Of a DNA stretch of 64,000 nucleotides, positions 36,087 to 48,354 are shown one piece after another (positions within the stretch are counted from its first letter, which is position 1; each line of letters starts with the position of its first letter). The DNA is taken from assembly GCA_034008185.1 (NCBI GenBank), contig CM067081.1:2108001-2172000 (forward strand). Direction: 5' to 3'. The position numbers and the translations under genes are program-made. The notes below the pieces were generated by a model that was not told the DNA's origin, ran no database searches, and saw only the letters and a list, made by a program, of their open reading frames with translations. The DNA comes from Gorsachius magnificus (taxonomy: Eukaryota > Chordata > Aves > Pelecaniformes > Ardeidae).

Positions 36087-37246
36087 CCTGCAAAAGTTTT
36101 GCATCTCACGCCTCATTCCTCCAGCCAGCCCGAAGGAGCTTCCTCCTAAAATATCTCAAAGAGGCATCGGTGCATGCAGCCCTTTGCACGTGCAGGCATG
36201 CAGGGCACAGGACTGGGAAGTGGTTTGGGTACCACGCCTGCAAACGGATGCGTCAGCCCCCCTTATCCTGCATGGCAATAGTTTTTCCACTGGTTGCTTG
36301 GATTCTTCCGTGAATAATTTCATTTTATGTATTTGACCACAGATTCGTGGAAGCCTGACCCATGGGGTGCTGCAGGTTCAACGTGGGTCCCAGGGGAGTT
36401 TGCATCTTTGGTGAGAAATTGTGATGGAGCTGCCTCTTGTAGCTGCCCATAGCACTTCCACATCTTTAAAATACGGAAAATAACCACGACTGGGGGAGGG
36501 GGAAGAAGTGAAATAAAGAAGCTGTTCAAAAAATAAATAGTGTAAGTGTCTTTTCCAACTTAAATGATTCTATGATCTTCTACTTGGCCTGAATCTTTGC
36601 TAGACCTTCAAGGGGTAAATCACAGGTTTCAGGTCAGCGTGTCGCAGTTACGGGGCAGTGCTGTAGGGGCCTGCAGGGCAGTGCCCATTGGCACGCTCTA
36701 AGGAGCTACGTGACTCCACTGGGCACGGGTTAGAGGGAGGACTGAAGATCTGCTCGGTGGCTTTTGAGGCCCAGAGGTTCACTTTGACCAGCTGTAAGGA
36801 GCCATCCTGGGGTGTAGTAGGATGCTCCAACCTGTCTCCACAGCAAACTTTCACCTGAGACAGTTGAGCTCCTCCTCTGGGTCTTCCTGTCTCTGAGAAG
36901 AAAGGATGTGGGACAAGCACTGGTGTTACTGGGCTTTCTGGGAAGGGGGAGACAGCAGCAAGATAAAGTGAAACCCTCCTCAATGAGCTGTGGGGTTTGG
37001 GGGTGCTCCATCTCAGCTCCATCTCACTTTGCCCAAGGATGAGAAGACCTGTCTCTTGGGGCGGCCACTTCTTCCATGGACTCCTACAGGAGCTTAGATG
37101 CTGGAGGTATCTACTGGGGAGCCCATGTGTGGACATCTGTATCTGGAGCTTGAAACATGTCTATGACATTCAACAACTCAGTTTCTACCCCCAGTATCCC
37201 CTCTTCTTTGTACACATCGGAGGAGCCGGCAGAAGAGTGCTCATCA
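36087..37246. other. Sequence downstream of P2RY2, with one CR1 tail scrap
   Basis: A 30-base scrap CTTTTCCAACTTAAATGATT at 36547-36577 looks like a CR1 plus-strand end. The rest shows no recognisable feature. Confidence 0.4.
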
Positions 37247-37262
37247 TAGAAATAAATTTATT
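37230..37262 (-). terminator. P2RY2: Candidate P2RY2 poly(A) signal and cleavage region
   Basis: On the minus strand AATAAA stands at 37262-37257 (inside AGTAAATAAATTTATTTC), preceded by T- and A-rich sequence with TGTACA typical of 3' UTR ends. It lies about 2.3 kb past the P2RY2 stop. Cleavage would fall around 37230-37247. Unproven without transcript ends. Confidence 0.45.
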
Positions 37263-38412
37263 TACTATAAGAAATCTGAGGCGTCTGCATGTTACAAAAA
37301 TAAAAATGTACAGTCCTTGTCACAAAACCCACTTTTTTTTTTTTTAGTATAAGTTAGTGCTTTTACAAACAAACAAACAAAAATTTCTATACATAAACTT
37401 CCAGTTGGCACATCTCCAACCGCTCTCCATCCAAACAGTGCCGCTAGCTTGGGTGCACTGGGATCGCTGAGGGACCCCCTTGATGGGACTGGCAGCGTTG
37501 GCCAAGGCAGTGGTTTGAAGCCAGATGATGCCAGGTCAGAGAAAGGCGGCATCACGACCGCAGGAATGGACCTTGAGCACATTTGTTGAATTATTCAGAG
37601 CACGTAACTTGGTGTTCATGCTGCTTTTTGGCAAGTGCGGGAGACCTGGCCTGGAGTAACGCGTGTACCAGTTCAGTGCTTCGGCTGAATTAATTTCTCC
37701 CAATTATTTGTCTCGCCCCGGTGACTATGCTGTGACCCTCCCCGTAAAGCCAAGCTCCCTTCACAGGTACAAGGAAAAAAAAAAGGTGCTACCATGGTGC
37801 AAGTCTGACCTTAACCCAACCCTATCCTAAAAGTTCACTCAAAGGTGAGATGAAGCACCCTAGAAATGTCCTATTTATGTTTGCTAATGGTGCTCAGATC
37901 TGAGACAGTTCCCTCCTTTGCCTCCTGTTGTTGTGACATTGTTGGTTGGGACAAGAGTCCTCCGTGGGACCATGATTCCACCAATCCTGGACCACAAGAA
38001 CCTCCCAGTTTTCCCTGAATGGTCCCAGTTGCCCTTAGCTGAACTCAGCTGGTTACATCGCGGTGTGTCTTTATCTCCACCAAGCCACTTCATAAGAAGG
38101 AGGGATGGGAGAAAGTAAGAAGAGGTCTGAGGAATTGGTCTAAACCAGGATCAAATGTGTTTGCCTAATCCTAAAATAGAGCCAGGGCTGCATTTACAAA
38201 GTATGGCTCCTCCAGTGCTGCAGCACAAGCAATTTTCATTTTTGGGGTGAGGAATCATCATCCTTGTGGCAAGGCTGAGCAAGAAAACCATGGACCTGGG
38301 CTCTTGGCTCTCTAACCCAACAATTACAGAAACAAAGACCAAGTGGACCTTCTGGTGAAGTGTTTTGTGGCTCTTTTCTCCAGTTTACTTTGAACTGTCC
38401 TGGCTGATGGGG

Positions 38413-38478
38413 GATGTGGTTGGACTTGATGATCTTAAAGGTCTTTTCCAACCTAAACGATTCTGTGATTCTGTGATG
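38413..38478 (+). mobile_element. CR1 tail fragment
   Basis: GGTTGGACTTGATGATCTTA, then GGTCTTTTCCAACC and ACGATTCTGTGATTCTGTGA: the last 65 bases of a CR1. It lies in the presumed P2RY2 3' UTR region, antisense to the gene. Confidence 0.85.
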
Positions 38479-39570
38479 CAAGGCCAAATCCAGACAGGTC
38501 TGGGGTTAAGCTTAGCACCGTGTTTATTGCTATGGCTCCTAAACCTAGGGTTTAGTGCTGCCAAATCTCCCAGGGAAGATCCACTGTCAGTAAGGGATAT
38601 GCTGACTGGCTTCAGTGGAGCACTGGGGTTACTGGGATTATGAGGAGACCAGACAGCAACATCTGGGCAGCATTTTGGGTCACGGCAAGGTCCCAGAGGG
38701 CTGTCACCTCTGAGCAGCAATGAGGATGTGGCAGCGCTCAGCCAAGGGGATGAGCCATGGTCTTCGCTTCTTTGCTGGAAACATGAGTCACTAGTAAGGG
38801 GGTTAAAAACAAGACATGAAGAGCACACCCTAAATTTTAGGGAGCTGGAGATGATTACTAAAGTCAGCAGCTGAAAGCAAGCTACGGGTTCCTAAAAGCT
38901 TTTCAAGGGTGAACGTTGCTGTTGGAAAGCACTAACGGGTCTTTTGGAAAATGTTGACCCCACTGGAGAAACCTACAGGGGACCTGCTTGATAGTACCGG
39001 TAAATTCCAGTGGGATGGTACCAGTATACTCCAGTAGGATGGAAGGTCCACCAGCACCTTTTTAAGTGGGAAGCCAGCCCTTGGACAGGAGCTAGGAGTC
39101 CCCTCCCGACTCTGCCAGCAGATGCCAGGGCTTGAAGCTGGGAGCATTTCTTCAGGGATGCAAAGCTGTGGGAGACCCCTTCCTGCTGTGGGTGGTATTT
39201 GCGCTTCAGAAAATGATCTAAGACATTCAGGGGGTGATTTTTTTTTTAGCAGATTTGGCCACCATGAAAGAGGTTATCCAGCCCCACCGGTGGTGAGATG
39301 CCATTCAGGGTTGAACAGAGAGGGAGGCTTGGATGAAGAGGCAGAGATACGGGGTTTGTGTGTATAACCACAGCAGCATCTTCCTGAAAAAATACGTTTG
39401 AAACAGAAACAAGCAGAGGAGAGCGTTAAACACGGACCATGCTGAAGTGGGTACAAGCCAAAGGCACTGCAAATACCAAAAGCCTCGGGCCCCGAAGCAT
39501 CCTGACCTTCTTTCAGACCTGGGATAAACCCTTCTGTCGTGGAGATGGTGCTGGCCGTGCCGGAGCTGAG

Positions 39571-40647
39571 CTAGGATTTCACATCCTTGGATAATGTGTC
39601 TGTGTCGTTGCTGGTTCCCAGGTGACTGCTGGGCATGATGCCCAGCACCATTTCATTTTGTGGCTTCCCCGGCATTTTGTTGCCTGCAAACTTCATAAAT
39701 CGTTGTCCTGCTAAGAAATACAAAATGGGATCCAAGCAGCTGTTGGTGCTAGCTAGGGGACGAGTCACCTTATAGGCTAAATTGATAGCATTGAGGGTCT
39801 GACAGCTCAAGTCCCAGCTCCGGAAGGAGTAATACAAGGTACGAGTGACATGGAAAGGAAGAAAACAAACGATGAAGACCACCAAGACAATGATTATCAT
39901 CTTGACCGACTTCTTTTTGGATCGGGACAGCTGGGAGATACCCCGTGTGGGCTGCAGCAGCCTCCGGGCCATCAGGCAGTAGCAGACAATGATGATGAGG
40001 AAAGGGATGCAGAAGAGCAGCACCAGCATCACCGAACTGTAAATGACAAACTGGCCAAAGAGGTCCTTGCTGGATGTGTCGTGGCAAGTGATGGTGTCAT
40101 GCTTCACGCTGGTGGTGACGAAGAAGAGCACGGGAGACTGGCACATGACGGTCACCACCCACACGATGACCGACACCCTCCGGGCGTAGCGAACATGTCC
40201 CCACTGCAGCGACTTCAGCGGGAAGCAGATGCCCAGGAATCGATGGATGCTGATGCAGAGGAGGAAAAGGATGCTGCAGTAGAGGTTGGTGTAGAACAAG
40301 AAGCGGACTATCTTACACAAGCCCACACTGAAGGGCCAGTTGTCCCCCATGGCATAATAATACACCAGGAGGGGCAGGGAGACCACGTAGAGCGTGTCAG
40401 ACACGGCCAGGTTGAACATGTACGTGGTGGAGGCGTTCCAGGTCTTGATCCTGAAGATGAAGACATAGAGGGCCAGCAGGTTGAGAAAGAGCCCCACCAC
40501 GCACACGATGCCATAGGAGACAGGCAGCAGGACATACTTGAAGTCCTCATCAAATATGCACTTGTAGGCGTTGTTTCCTGCAGCACCTGGGCCCAAGGAG
40601 CTGTTGATGACTCTGGTCCAGGCTGAAGGAGTCGTTAGGTTTGCCAT
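39571..40647 (-). CDS. P2RY2: P2Y2 nucleotide (UTP/ATP) receptor, complete single coding exon
   Basis: A 358-residue class A GPCR, start ATG at 40647. Seen: seven hydrophobic segments (about 39-64, 73-97, 110-131, 157-177, 199-225, 249-270, 286-311); sequons N3 and N15; disulfide pairs C111-C188 and C30-C282; HRF (135-137) in the DRY position; FHVTR in TM6 (H266, R269), KVTR in TM7 (K293, R296) and DPILY (306-310). These TM6/TM7 residues match those that bind UTP/ATP in human P2Y2, which signals mainly through Gq. ECL1 has AMGD (99-102) where human P2Y2 has the integrin-binding ARGD. The C-terminal tail is Ser/Thr-rich and shorter than human. An in-frame extension to 40842 reads through a splice acceptor and is rejected. 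P2RY6 lies downstream on the same strand. Confidence 0.97.
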   Translation of the reverse strand: MANLTTPSAWTRVINSSLGPGAAGNNAYKCIFDEDFKYVLLPVSYGIVCVVGLFLNLLALYVFIFRIKTWNASTTYMFNLAVSDTLYVVSLPLLVYYYAMGDNWPFSVGLCKIVRFLFYTNLYCSILFLLCISIHRFLGICFPLKSLQWGHVRYARRVSVIVWVVTVMCQSPVLFFVTTSVKHDTITCHDTSSKDLFGQFVIYSSVMLVLLFCIPFLIIIVCYCLMARRLLQPTRGISQLSRSKKKSVKMIIIVLVVFIVCFLPFHVTRTLYYSFRSWDLSCQTLNAINLAYKVTRPLASTNSCLDPILYFLAGQRFMKFAGNKMPGKPQNEMVLGIMPSSHLGTSNDTDTLSKDVKS

Positions 40648-40671
40648 CACCCTGGGGGGAAAGCAAAGAGA
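40648..40671 (-). other. P2RY2: Splice acceptors before the P2RY2 coding exon
   Basis: The minus strand reads TTTGCTTTCCCCCCAG then GGTGATG, so an exon could begin at 40651, four bases before the start codon. A second acceptor (GTCCTTACAG) would begin the exon at 40671. Either implies one or more upstream 5' UTR exons. Confidence 0.7.
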
Positions 40672-42260
40672 CTGTAAGGACACAGAGGTAGGGAAGAGGG
40701 AGGTTAGATAAGAAAAAAACAGTGCCACAGTGCTGTGACACGTTGCGTGGTCCACGCTGTCGTTATTACTATATACTCTTACTATACCCTTCCCCTCCCC
40801 TCCCATCAAGGTTGCCATCAACGCTTGGCTGTGTCTACCCAAAAGCTACCCACAAGCATGGCTCGCTGTCAGGCAGGCAGTGCCATCTCAGTGCAGGTGA
40901 CAATGACACGAGAGGTGGCAGTGCGTGCCTCCTGCCAGCACAATTGCATGCCCACGAAGACCATGGCCTCATTGACACAACCGAGGTAGACTCTAGCATG
41001 GAGGACTTATGGTCAAGCAGATAAAGGGAGTTTTATTGATCCTCATTTTGCATCTGGAGCATGGAGGGGGAACTAAACTGCTCTAAAGTCACTAACAAAT
41101 CCCAGCCCACACCTGGGAGTCCAACTCAGACCTCCTGCAGCCCAGTTCAATGACTCAATCCACACTTGCCACCAGGTTCACACAGAAATTTGGTCTCCTG
41201 AGCTATGGAACAGGAAAGCTGCTCTATTCTGTGCTTAGCCACCCATGAGAAGTGACTCAGCTGAGCCCCGTGAAAGGTGGGTCCTACTAAACTCCAGGCA
41301 GAAAGGGTGAGAAAAGGGAACCATGCTCTTCAGCGAGCAATCCCCATGACTGGCAGCACCCTGATTTCAGAGATCCTCAGTTCCTTCTGATAGAGCAAAC
41401 ACTACCACAACATCTGGAGGTCCCTGTAATCAACCCTTGACAAAGGGAGCGTGTTCTTCACCACAGGGGCTCTGCCTGGGTTGGCTGTTGATGATGACGA
41501 TGATGACGGTATTTTAATGGGTTTAGTGTTGGGCTGATGATGACCATCTCACTGGTCCTGTTTCCTGGCCTTGAGACTCGCTCCTCCAGCATCACCACCA
41601 CCAGAAAGGCTGTCCATGCTTGTGCAAAGCTAGTTTGTGCATGGGAACAACCAGTTGCGGCGAGAAAAATGGACTCGAAAGAGTCTCTGCCGTCACGCAG
41701 AGTCTGGCACTGTCTGTGTCAGGAGGGACAAGGGCCCTTTTGTGCATCGGAGACAGCCCACGACCCAGCCGACACATGATTGCTCAGCAAGCCCATCAGC
41801 CAGGAATCAAATTAAAATGCATTTGCCTCCCTTCCCGTAAAAGCTGCTTTGATCTCACTGCTGCACCCTGTTACGGGGGAGCCCACAGAAAGGGGGTTAC
41901 AGGGCGATGACTCCAGGGCAGGAGCTCAGAGACCAGCAGCTACTGCCGGAGAAAAGGTTTGAGCAAAGGTGCCCTTGGAATGAGCACGTGGGATGTGCCC
42001 TGACCCAAATGTCACCATGATTTTCGTCAGGAAAGAGCAATAGCAGCCTTCTCAGCTGAATGGTTCGGCTCTAAGCAGGCGCCACCATGCTGCGGGATGG
42101 CGTGGGTGTGCCCTTTCTTGCAAACAAGCACGGTTTTGGTGCAAAGCTATCCTGCACCTACCTCCAATTCAGATCCTGCAGGGAAGGAGGCAATGATGGT
42201 CTCCTAGAAGCTGCCAACTAGGAGGATCTCTCACCAAATCAAAGCACTATGGCATTAGGA
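40672..42260. other. P2RY2 upstream (probably intronic) sequence with a MIR-like SINE
   Basis: Apart from the SINE at 41038-41178 and a GATGATGAC repeat near 41490-41510, nothing is recognised. Confidence 0.4.
41038..41178 (+). repeat. MIR-like SINE, about 140 bp, 0.4 kb upstream of the P2RY2 coding exon
   Basis: CCTCATTTTGCATCTGGAGC, AAAGTCACTAACAAATCCCA, CTGGGAGTCCAACTCAGACC and CAATCCACACTTGCCAC follow the MIR order from core to 3' tail (CATTTTACAGATGAGGAAAC, AAGGTCACACAG, GGGATTCGAACCCAGG, TAACCACTACGC). Identity is modest, as expected for an ancient copy. Confidence 0.55.
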
Positions 42261-42511
42261 ATCATAGAATCATAGAATGTTTTGGGTTGGAAGGGACCCC
42301 TAGAGGTCATCTAGTCCAACACCCCTTCAGGGAGCAGGGACACCTTTAACCAGATCAGGTTGCTCACAGCACCGTCCAAACTGTCCTTGAATGTTTCCAG
42401 GGATGGGGCCTCCACTACCTCTCTGGGCAACCTGTTCCAGTTTTACCACCCTCATTGTAAAGAATTTCTTCCTTATATCTAGTCTAAACCTGCCCTGTTT
42501 TAGTTTAAAAC
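42261..42511 (-). mobile_element. CR1 LINE 3' fragment
   Basis: ATCATAGAATCATAGAATG, then GGTTGGAAGGGACCCCTAGA, the CAGATCAGGTTGCTCACAG block and AAGAATTTCTTCCTTATATC. It has the CTTCCCACCC-type 3' end, read in reverse. Confidence 0.93.
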
Positions 42512-45357
42512 CATTAAGGAAGCACCTTGACAACTCAGAGCTGATGGAAAAGGGGGGAAGTGATGGCTCCAGCCCATGACATGGAGATAACTCCAGTCCT
42601 TGCTCCAGGGACTGGATCAAACAACCTGTCCAGATGTGGCACGGACATTATCCCTGCTGATGTTTCCCCCATTTTGCTGCTTTTCCCCATGGAGCAGACC
42701 ACAAGCAGTGCTGGCCAAGGCTCACGCTTCCCAAGCACGCGGGCAGAAACCACATGCGCGCTCACGCCCTACCTAATCTGCAACATCTGCAAAAAATCCA
42801 AATATAGTTTTGGGAACCACTCTGGGATGAACATGAGGAGCCAGGACTGATATTCCTCTGTCCTGGCCCCAGGGTTTTGCTTTTCCTGCACCCACTTCAG
42901 CTTTAGGTCCTGTCATCACCCTTCATCCTGCTTCCCTCAAGACCTTGGCAACAGGGTTGTCCCTGCAGATGGAGAGGGTTGACAGTGCTTGGGCAGATGG
43001 GAAAACACTTTCCAGCTGCCCTTCTCTCCAACTTCTTCCTTCCCACTGAGCTTTGCAGATCTGCAGCCAGCGAGACAGAGGTTTCCCGCACACTTGGCAG
43101 GCGATTAAACGGGTCAGACAGGCCACCGTGACTGAGAGAAGCCACACAAGATGCCCTAAAAGGCGCAGGGAAGGGTTACAGAGCTCCAAAGACTTCAGCC
43201 TTGCATGTGGTTTCTCCATGCCTTTACATCTCCATCTCCTCTGTCCCCTGCAGACAACCCATCACCCAGCCCTGAAGCACCAATGGGGGCAAGACCACTT
43301 CATCTTCCAGCCCACCTTCCTGCAGGTCCTAGCTAGAAAACCCAACAAGGCGTTTGAAACCCATCCGTAAGCCAAGGTGGGGACTTTCCTCCAGCGTGCA
43401 GGGCAGCACGGGCTGCCCCAGGCCATGCTGAGGCCACAGATGAGGCAAGATGCACATCTCCATCTTCAGGACAAGGAGCAAACAGGACTCTCTGCTTGGC
43501 TTGAACGCGGTAATCGCAGAGCCAAAACCCCACTCACAAGGCAGCCTTGTCCTTGCTGTCGTGCTCTCCCTCCTTTTCCTTCTGGAAATGCAAAAGCCTT
43601 TCTTTTTTTCTTTTTTTTTTTCCCCTACTTTTGCCCAGAATCTGTAAGACAAAACCTGCTGTGTCTGTCGGGGCCATGGCTGCAGTCCACCCCCTCACCC
43701 CCAGCCCCGTTGCATCCGCAGTCAGCGAGCCGGAGAGGACACGGCCAGCCAAGGCGGGTGAAGGCACAAAAGCTGGCAGCTGCCCTTCCCTCTGCCTACG
43801 GGCCGGATGGCACGAACGCCAGCTCTTCCAGCGATGCATCGAGCCCCCGGCAGGGATGAGGGGAGGGAGGAAGCAACAGTAATCCCTGAGGATGCCAAGC
43901 AGGATAAATACTTCTATGACTACCAAAAGCAAACCCAACGTTTCGGTGAGGACCACCTGCATCTGCTTCATCATCTCTGCCAGCCCTTCCTAGGGTCATG
44001 GCAGGAGGTTTTTTTCCCTGGCCTCAAATGCAGGTGAGCACGCACAGCTTTTTGGGTGCCCTCCAGCCACCCGTGCCCAGCAAGGGCATCGCCCCAACCA
44101 GCTTCTTCCAATGCTGGACCACGTGTTGAGTCTGGATGAACCTGGTTGCAGTGGCTGGACCATCTTGCTCTTTGCAGCATGGCCTTGGACCTGTTTATCC
44201 CATGGGACATTTTTTTTTTCCCAAGAAAACAGGTACCATCAGCTGTAGTGGATGAAGACATCATGGGAGAGGAGCCCTGCCATGAGGGGAGCCCAGGCAG
44301 ATCGGAGTTGCAATCCCGGCAGCCATGTGTCCTCAAATATATATACTCACAGGCATGTGCATGTGATGCCAGCATCCCAAAACACTCCCGTAACAGTATC
44401 TACCGTGACCGGGCAGGGGATATTTAGCTGAGTTAATATGGGGAAGGAGGAGGCTGTCATCGGAGAAGGTCATGAGCAGCTGAAGGATGGGCAGCACCCA
44501 GGGCCAGCACAGGGGGACCAGGAGTCGGACACACTGAGTAAAGGGCTTTAGGCCTGGATTCTGCCCCATTTTTCAGCATTCCCGGTGCCATCCCAGCTGT
44601 CACCATCCATCCTGCAGCATTTTGTGCTTGGGAACCGGCCAGCAGAAGCAAAGTCACGAAAGCAAACAAAGCGCAACCAAATCACGGCTGCGATGAAGGC
44701 GTTTTCATGGGGGGGGAGGGTTGATGATGTTTAATTGACCTTCCCAAATAATTAATGTGGATTAATTTACCGACAGGACCTCACAGGCACAGCCCTTCAT
44801 TCTGCTGGTGCAAAGCCCTGGGAAATCAAACCCGCGCGGTGCGGACACACCAACGGTGACCACGGCTCCCACCATTTTACACCGGGGGTTGAAACCACGA
44901 TCCCTTTACCGCCTCTTCCCCACCGACTCCTTTGCAACAGACACAAGGGGAGTACGGGTGTTTTCCCTCCCCTAATTTGTAGGCATTTAGTGGACTCATC
45001 AAAATCCTCACTCTGGATCAGGAACTACTCGAGACGCTGGGAAGCAAACGACCTGGCATCGTTTTTCTCTCCTTTGGGACTGTGGTTGAAACCCTCTGTA
45101 ACCAAAAGCAAACAGATGGCGTTTTCGAATGCTCCCAAGCCTGTCTGGTTGGGAGACGTGAGATGGGACCAGGCTGAAATCTGCCTGGTCTTCATCTGCC
45201 CTTTCCCTTTGGCTCCTTTCTGCCATGGTGACCTTCAGCGCCTTTCTCCTCCGGGCTGGCTCTGGCCACCGGTGTGGGCTGAGGACATCCCCAGCCGTCC
45301 CCACCTCACCGTCCACATCGCTCCCCGGTGCTTCTCTCCCATGATCCCAAGGCAAGA
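42512..45357. other. Unique sequence upstream of P2RY2, no exon recognised
   Basis: An AT-rich stretch at 44715-44775 (TTAATTGACCTTCCCAAATA, ATTAATGTGGATTAATTTAC) reads like unique, possibly constrained, non-coding DNA. T-rich runs occur near 43600 and 44213. Confidence 0.35.
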
Positions 45358-45583
45358 CAGAATCATGGAATCACAGAATCGTTTGGGTTGGAAAAGCCCT
45401 TTCAGCTCCCCCAGCCCAACCGTTCCCCTAGCCCTGCCATCCCACCCCCAAACCCTGGCCCTCAGCACCGCCTCTGCCCGGCTGTTAAATCCCCCCAGGG
45501 CTGGGGACTCGACCCCTTCCCTGGGCAGCCCCTTCCAGGGCCTGACAGCCCTTGCGGGGAAGAAATTTTTCCTAATATTTTCT
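45358..45583 (-). mobile_element. CR1 LINE 3' fragment
   Basis: Starts with the reverse tail AGAATCATGGAATCACAGAA, then GGTTGGAAAAGCCCTTTCAG and the CTGTTAAATCCCCCCAGG block. It belongs to the GGCTTTTCCAACC class and is truncated near the AAGAAATTTTTCCTAAT block. Confidence 0.93.
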
Positions 45584-48300
45584 TTGGAAATACCTCCAAG
45601 ATACCCAAAAGCAAGGTTTAAGCAGCTTAAGGGACTGTACCCATCTCCTCGCCCAGAGCCCCAGGCAATGCCCCCTCTTTTATCCCCTGTGGGTCTGACT
45701 TTCCCTTTCCCCCCTCCTAAAAATACCTAGAAACCCTCATTCCTCCCCAAATGAGCTTGCAAAGAATTTGTGTTTCTCTTATTTTCCCCTAAAAAGCACC
45801 TCAGAAGGCACCGGGCAGCTCCACTCCGGCTGGCAGAAATGAAGATGCTCCACCAAGGCATCCCCGTGCCTCAGTTTCCCCTCCTGCCCCCCAGCTCAGA
45901 AGGACCAGAGTTGAATTTTTTTTTTCTCCATGCAAAGTACTTTTTGGGGGGAGTTTTGGTTTCCTAGAGGGTTTTTTAGTCACTTGACCCAAGCTTAAAA
46001 GGGGAGAGGCAGTTTGGATAAAAGATATAAAGACTTAAAAAGAACTTTGTGACTTTGTTTGTAGGCCAAATAAAATGTTTCTCTGTAAGCCAAATGACTT
46101 TTTCTGGGAATTTTTGGTTTCCCCCCAGAAACTCCCTGAATTCCTCCCTGAATCGGTATCTCCCTTCGAGCCTCTGCTTCCCACGTGGTACCAGAAGTTC
46201 CCGCTTTCGTCCACACCATGGGAGGTCAATCTGGATTAACCAAGGTTGTGGCTTTAGGACACATTAGATGGAAGTATTAAACCCATCGCTGCTGGCGCCC
46301 GTGCATAATTAAAGCCGCCTTCGTTCGGTTGAACCTGACTCGGTTCCCAGCACAACAGGCCCCCAAGGACAGATCCTGATGGAAACAAATATCACCCTGG
46401 CTGATATTTCATCTTTTCGTCAACATTTCCCTTCTTCCTACAGCAAAGGTGATGCTCCCTGCGTGCTTTTCCCCTACATCACCTGCACCATCCCACGGGG
46501 TTGGGGGACAGGTTCTATTTGAGCCCCCAAACCTTGATTTTTAGTTATTGGAAGGGGAAAGCAGGGTGCTTGCACCCTTCAGGCTTTCTGGAGATGGAAG
46601 GGAGCCCTGTGCTGGTTTTTACACCACGAATTTGACTTTGGGTTTGCCCTCCACGATTTGCTGGTGCTCACCAGAGGAAGGAACCGGACCGGGAGAAGAG
46701 CGTGGGACCAGTTTCTGGGTGATCACCTGCTTTTGGTAACAGTTTTACTCTACAAGCCCTGTGTCTGGGAGAAATGACATTTCCACGGAGACCTAACAGC
46801 TTCCTGCCCAAACCAAGGGAGTCACCCATCAACACCACCCCCCACCACCCCCCCCGCAAAACCAAAACACTCCGCCGGGGTAACCAGCACCAGCGGGGTA
46901 ACGCAATTATCGGGCTCGACCACGGCACCAGCAGTTGCTGCGAAGCCAAAGCAGCACCAAACCCCAGAAAACCCCATCCGGGGTGGACTTTGGGGGCTAA
47001 TTCGCTCCTCCATAAGGAGCATCCCGTGGGAGCAAAAGGGACTTGGCTTCACGGACTGCTTCCCGTTAAGGCTGTGATGGGGGATGTTCAGCATTAAGGA
47101 GGGACGACGGTGGGGCCGGCAGCACGCTCTGCTGCCAGCAAACTATTCATGGCTTTGGCTTTATGTCAATAACCAGAGATAAAAATCACATTGGGCAGAG
47201 ACAGGGTAAAGCCACTCGGTGCCAGGACGGTCAAAAATCCTTCTCAGGTTTTTATAACCCACTAAGCCCCAGGATGCGGCCGTGCTCCAGGGCTCAGCAG
47301 CGTGTTTAGGGGTCTCCCCCTTTACACGGGAGCTCCTTAGCCCATCAGTCACTGAGGCCGAAGGCCAAAGTTCCCTTTGCTCGGGTATAAATGAGGAAGA
47401 GGAACTCAGGGCACATGCCTGAGAGTAACAAACCGGCCCAATTTCGGCAGCCGCAAGCCTTGCGCCAGGGGCACCGTCCCCCAGCGCCGGTGGCCCTCCG
47501 GGAGCGGGGTTTGCTGGTCCCCGCCTTGTGCAGAGGAAGGCAGCGGGTTGGCAAATGGGTTTTGCAACAAGCCGATAAGAAAATTGGAGCAGAAAGAGAA
47601 CTAAGATGTTTTGCCCTTAAAGTTGCTCCTGCTGTGATGCCACCCTGCACCCAGCTCCGGGGTAGAAGGTGGTTTTGGGGGTTAGGAGCTATTAAAAGGA
47701 GTTAAAGGGTTTGAAAGCAGAGTCTCACCAATCCAGGTGCAAATTAAAACACTCCCAAATGAATTACACAGCATGCAAAGAGGTGGAAAAACACGAACCG
47801 GAGTAAAGCAGGGAGTCAGCTCTGCAGCTTTTACCAGAGGTGTGGACAGGAAACCCCTGACAAACAGCCAGCAAATTCCCCTGGGAAGGGAGAAACCGAG
47901 TGGCAAAAGAGATTATTGGGAATTAATGCATGAAGAATCGAATAATTCAGGCAGAGAAGAGCAAAGGGAGCCCAGGAGCCCTCCTCGAGTGCCTGGCTTG
48001 AAGCGTTCATGCCAGCACCAGCCCATGCCAGCGGCTCACTGCCCGCCGCTGCTCCGACCACCCCGGCTTTGGGTCAGTTTGGGGGTTTTGGGGGCAGTTT
48101 TAGTGGCAGTCGGGGCAGTCTGTGGGGCGTGAGCTGTCCCCGACTCCGAGGAGGAGAATCGGGGTTTGGGCTCTGCCCTTGCAGCGCCCCGCTCCCTCCT
48201 TTGGGGTGCAGGGGGACCCTGTGACACCCGTGTCACCCAGCCGGCAGCAAGTGCCACCCCCGCGGGTGTCCATGGGTGGGTGCCCAGGGGTGGGTGCGTT
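45584..48300. other. Unique sequence, no gene recognised
   Basis: Nothing with domain or repeat signature. GTGCCTCAGTTTCCCC near 45870 is a possible MIR scrap. Confidence 0.35.
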
Positions 48301-48307
48301 GTCCCCT

Positions 48308-48315
48308 GCCCCCCC

Positions 48316-48349
<34 letters not shown>

Positions 48350-48352
48350 ATT
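48308..48352. repeat. Poly-C run
   Basis: A nearly pure run of about 40 C bases. On the minus strand it is G-only and could form a quadruplex. Such runs are prone to length errors in assemblies. Confidence 0.95.
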
Positions 48353-48354
48353 TG

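Noticed and set aside
40648..40842. 65-residue N-terminal extension of the P2RY2 frame
   Set aside because: It reads through two splice-acceptor motifs. The ATG at 40647 gives the N-terminus and length expected for P2Y2.
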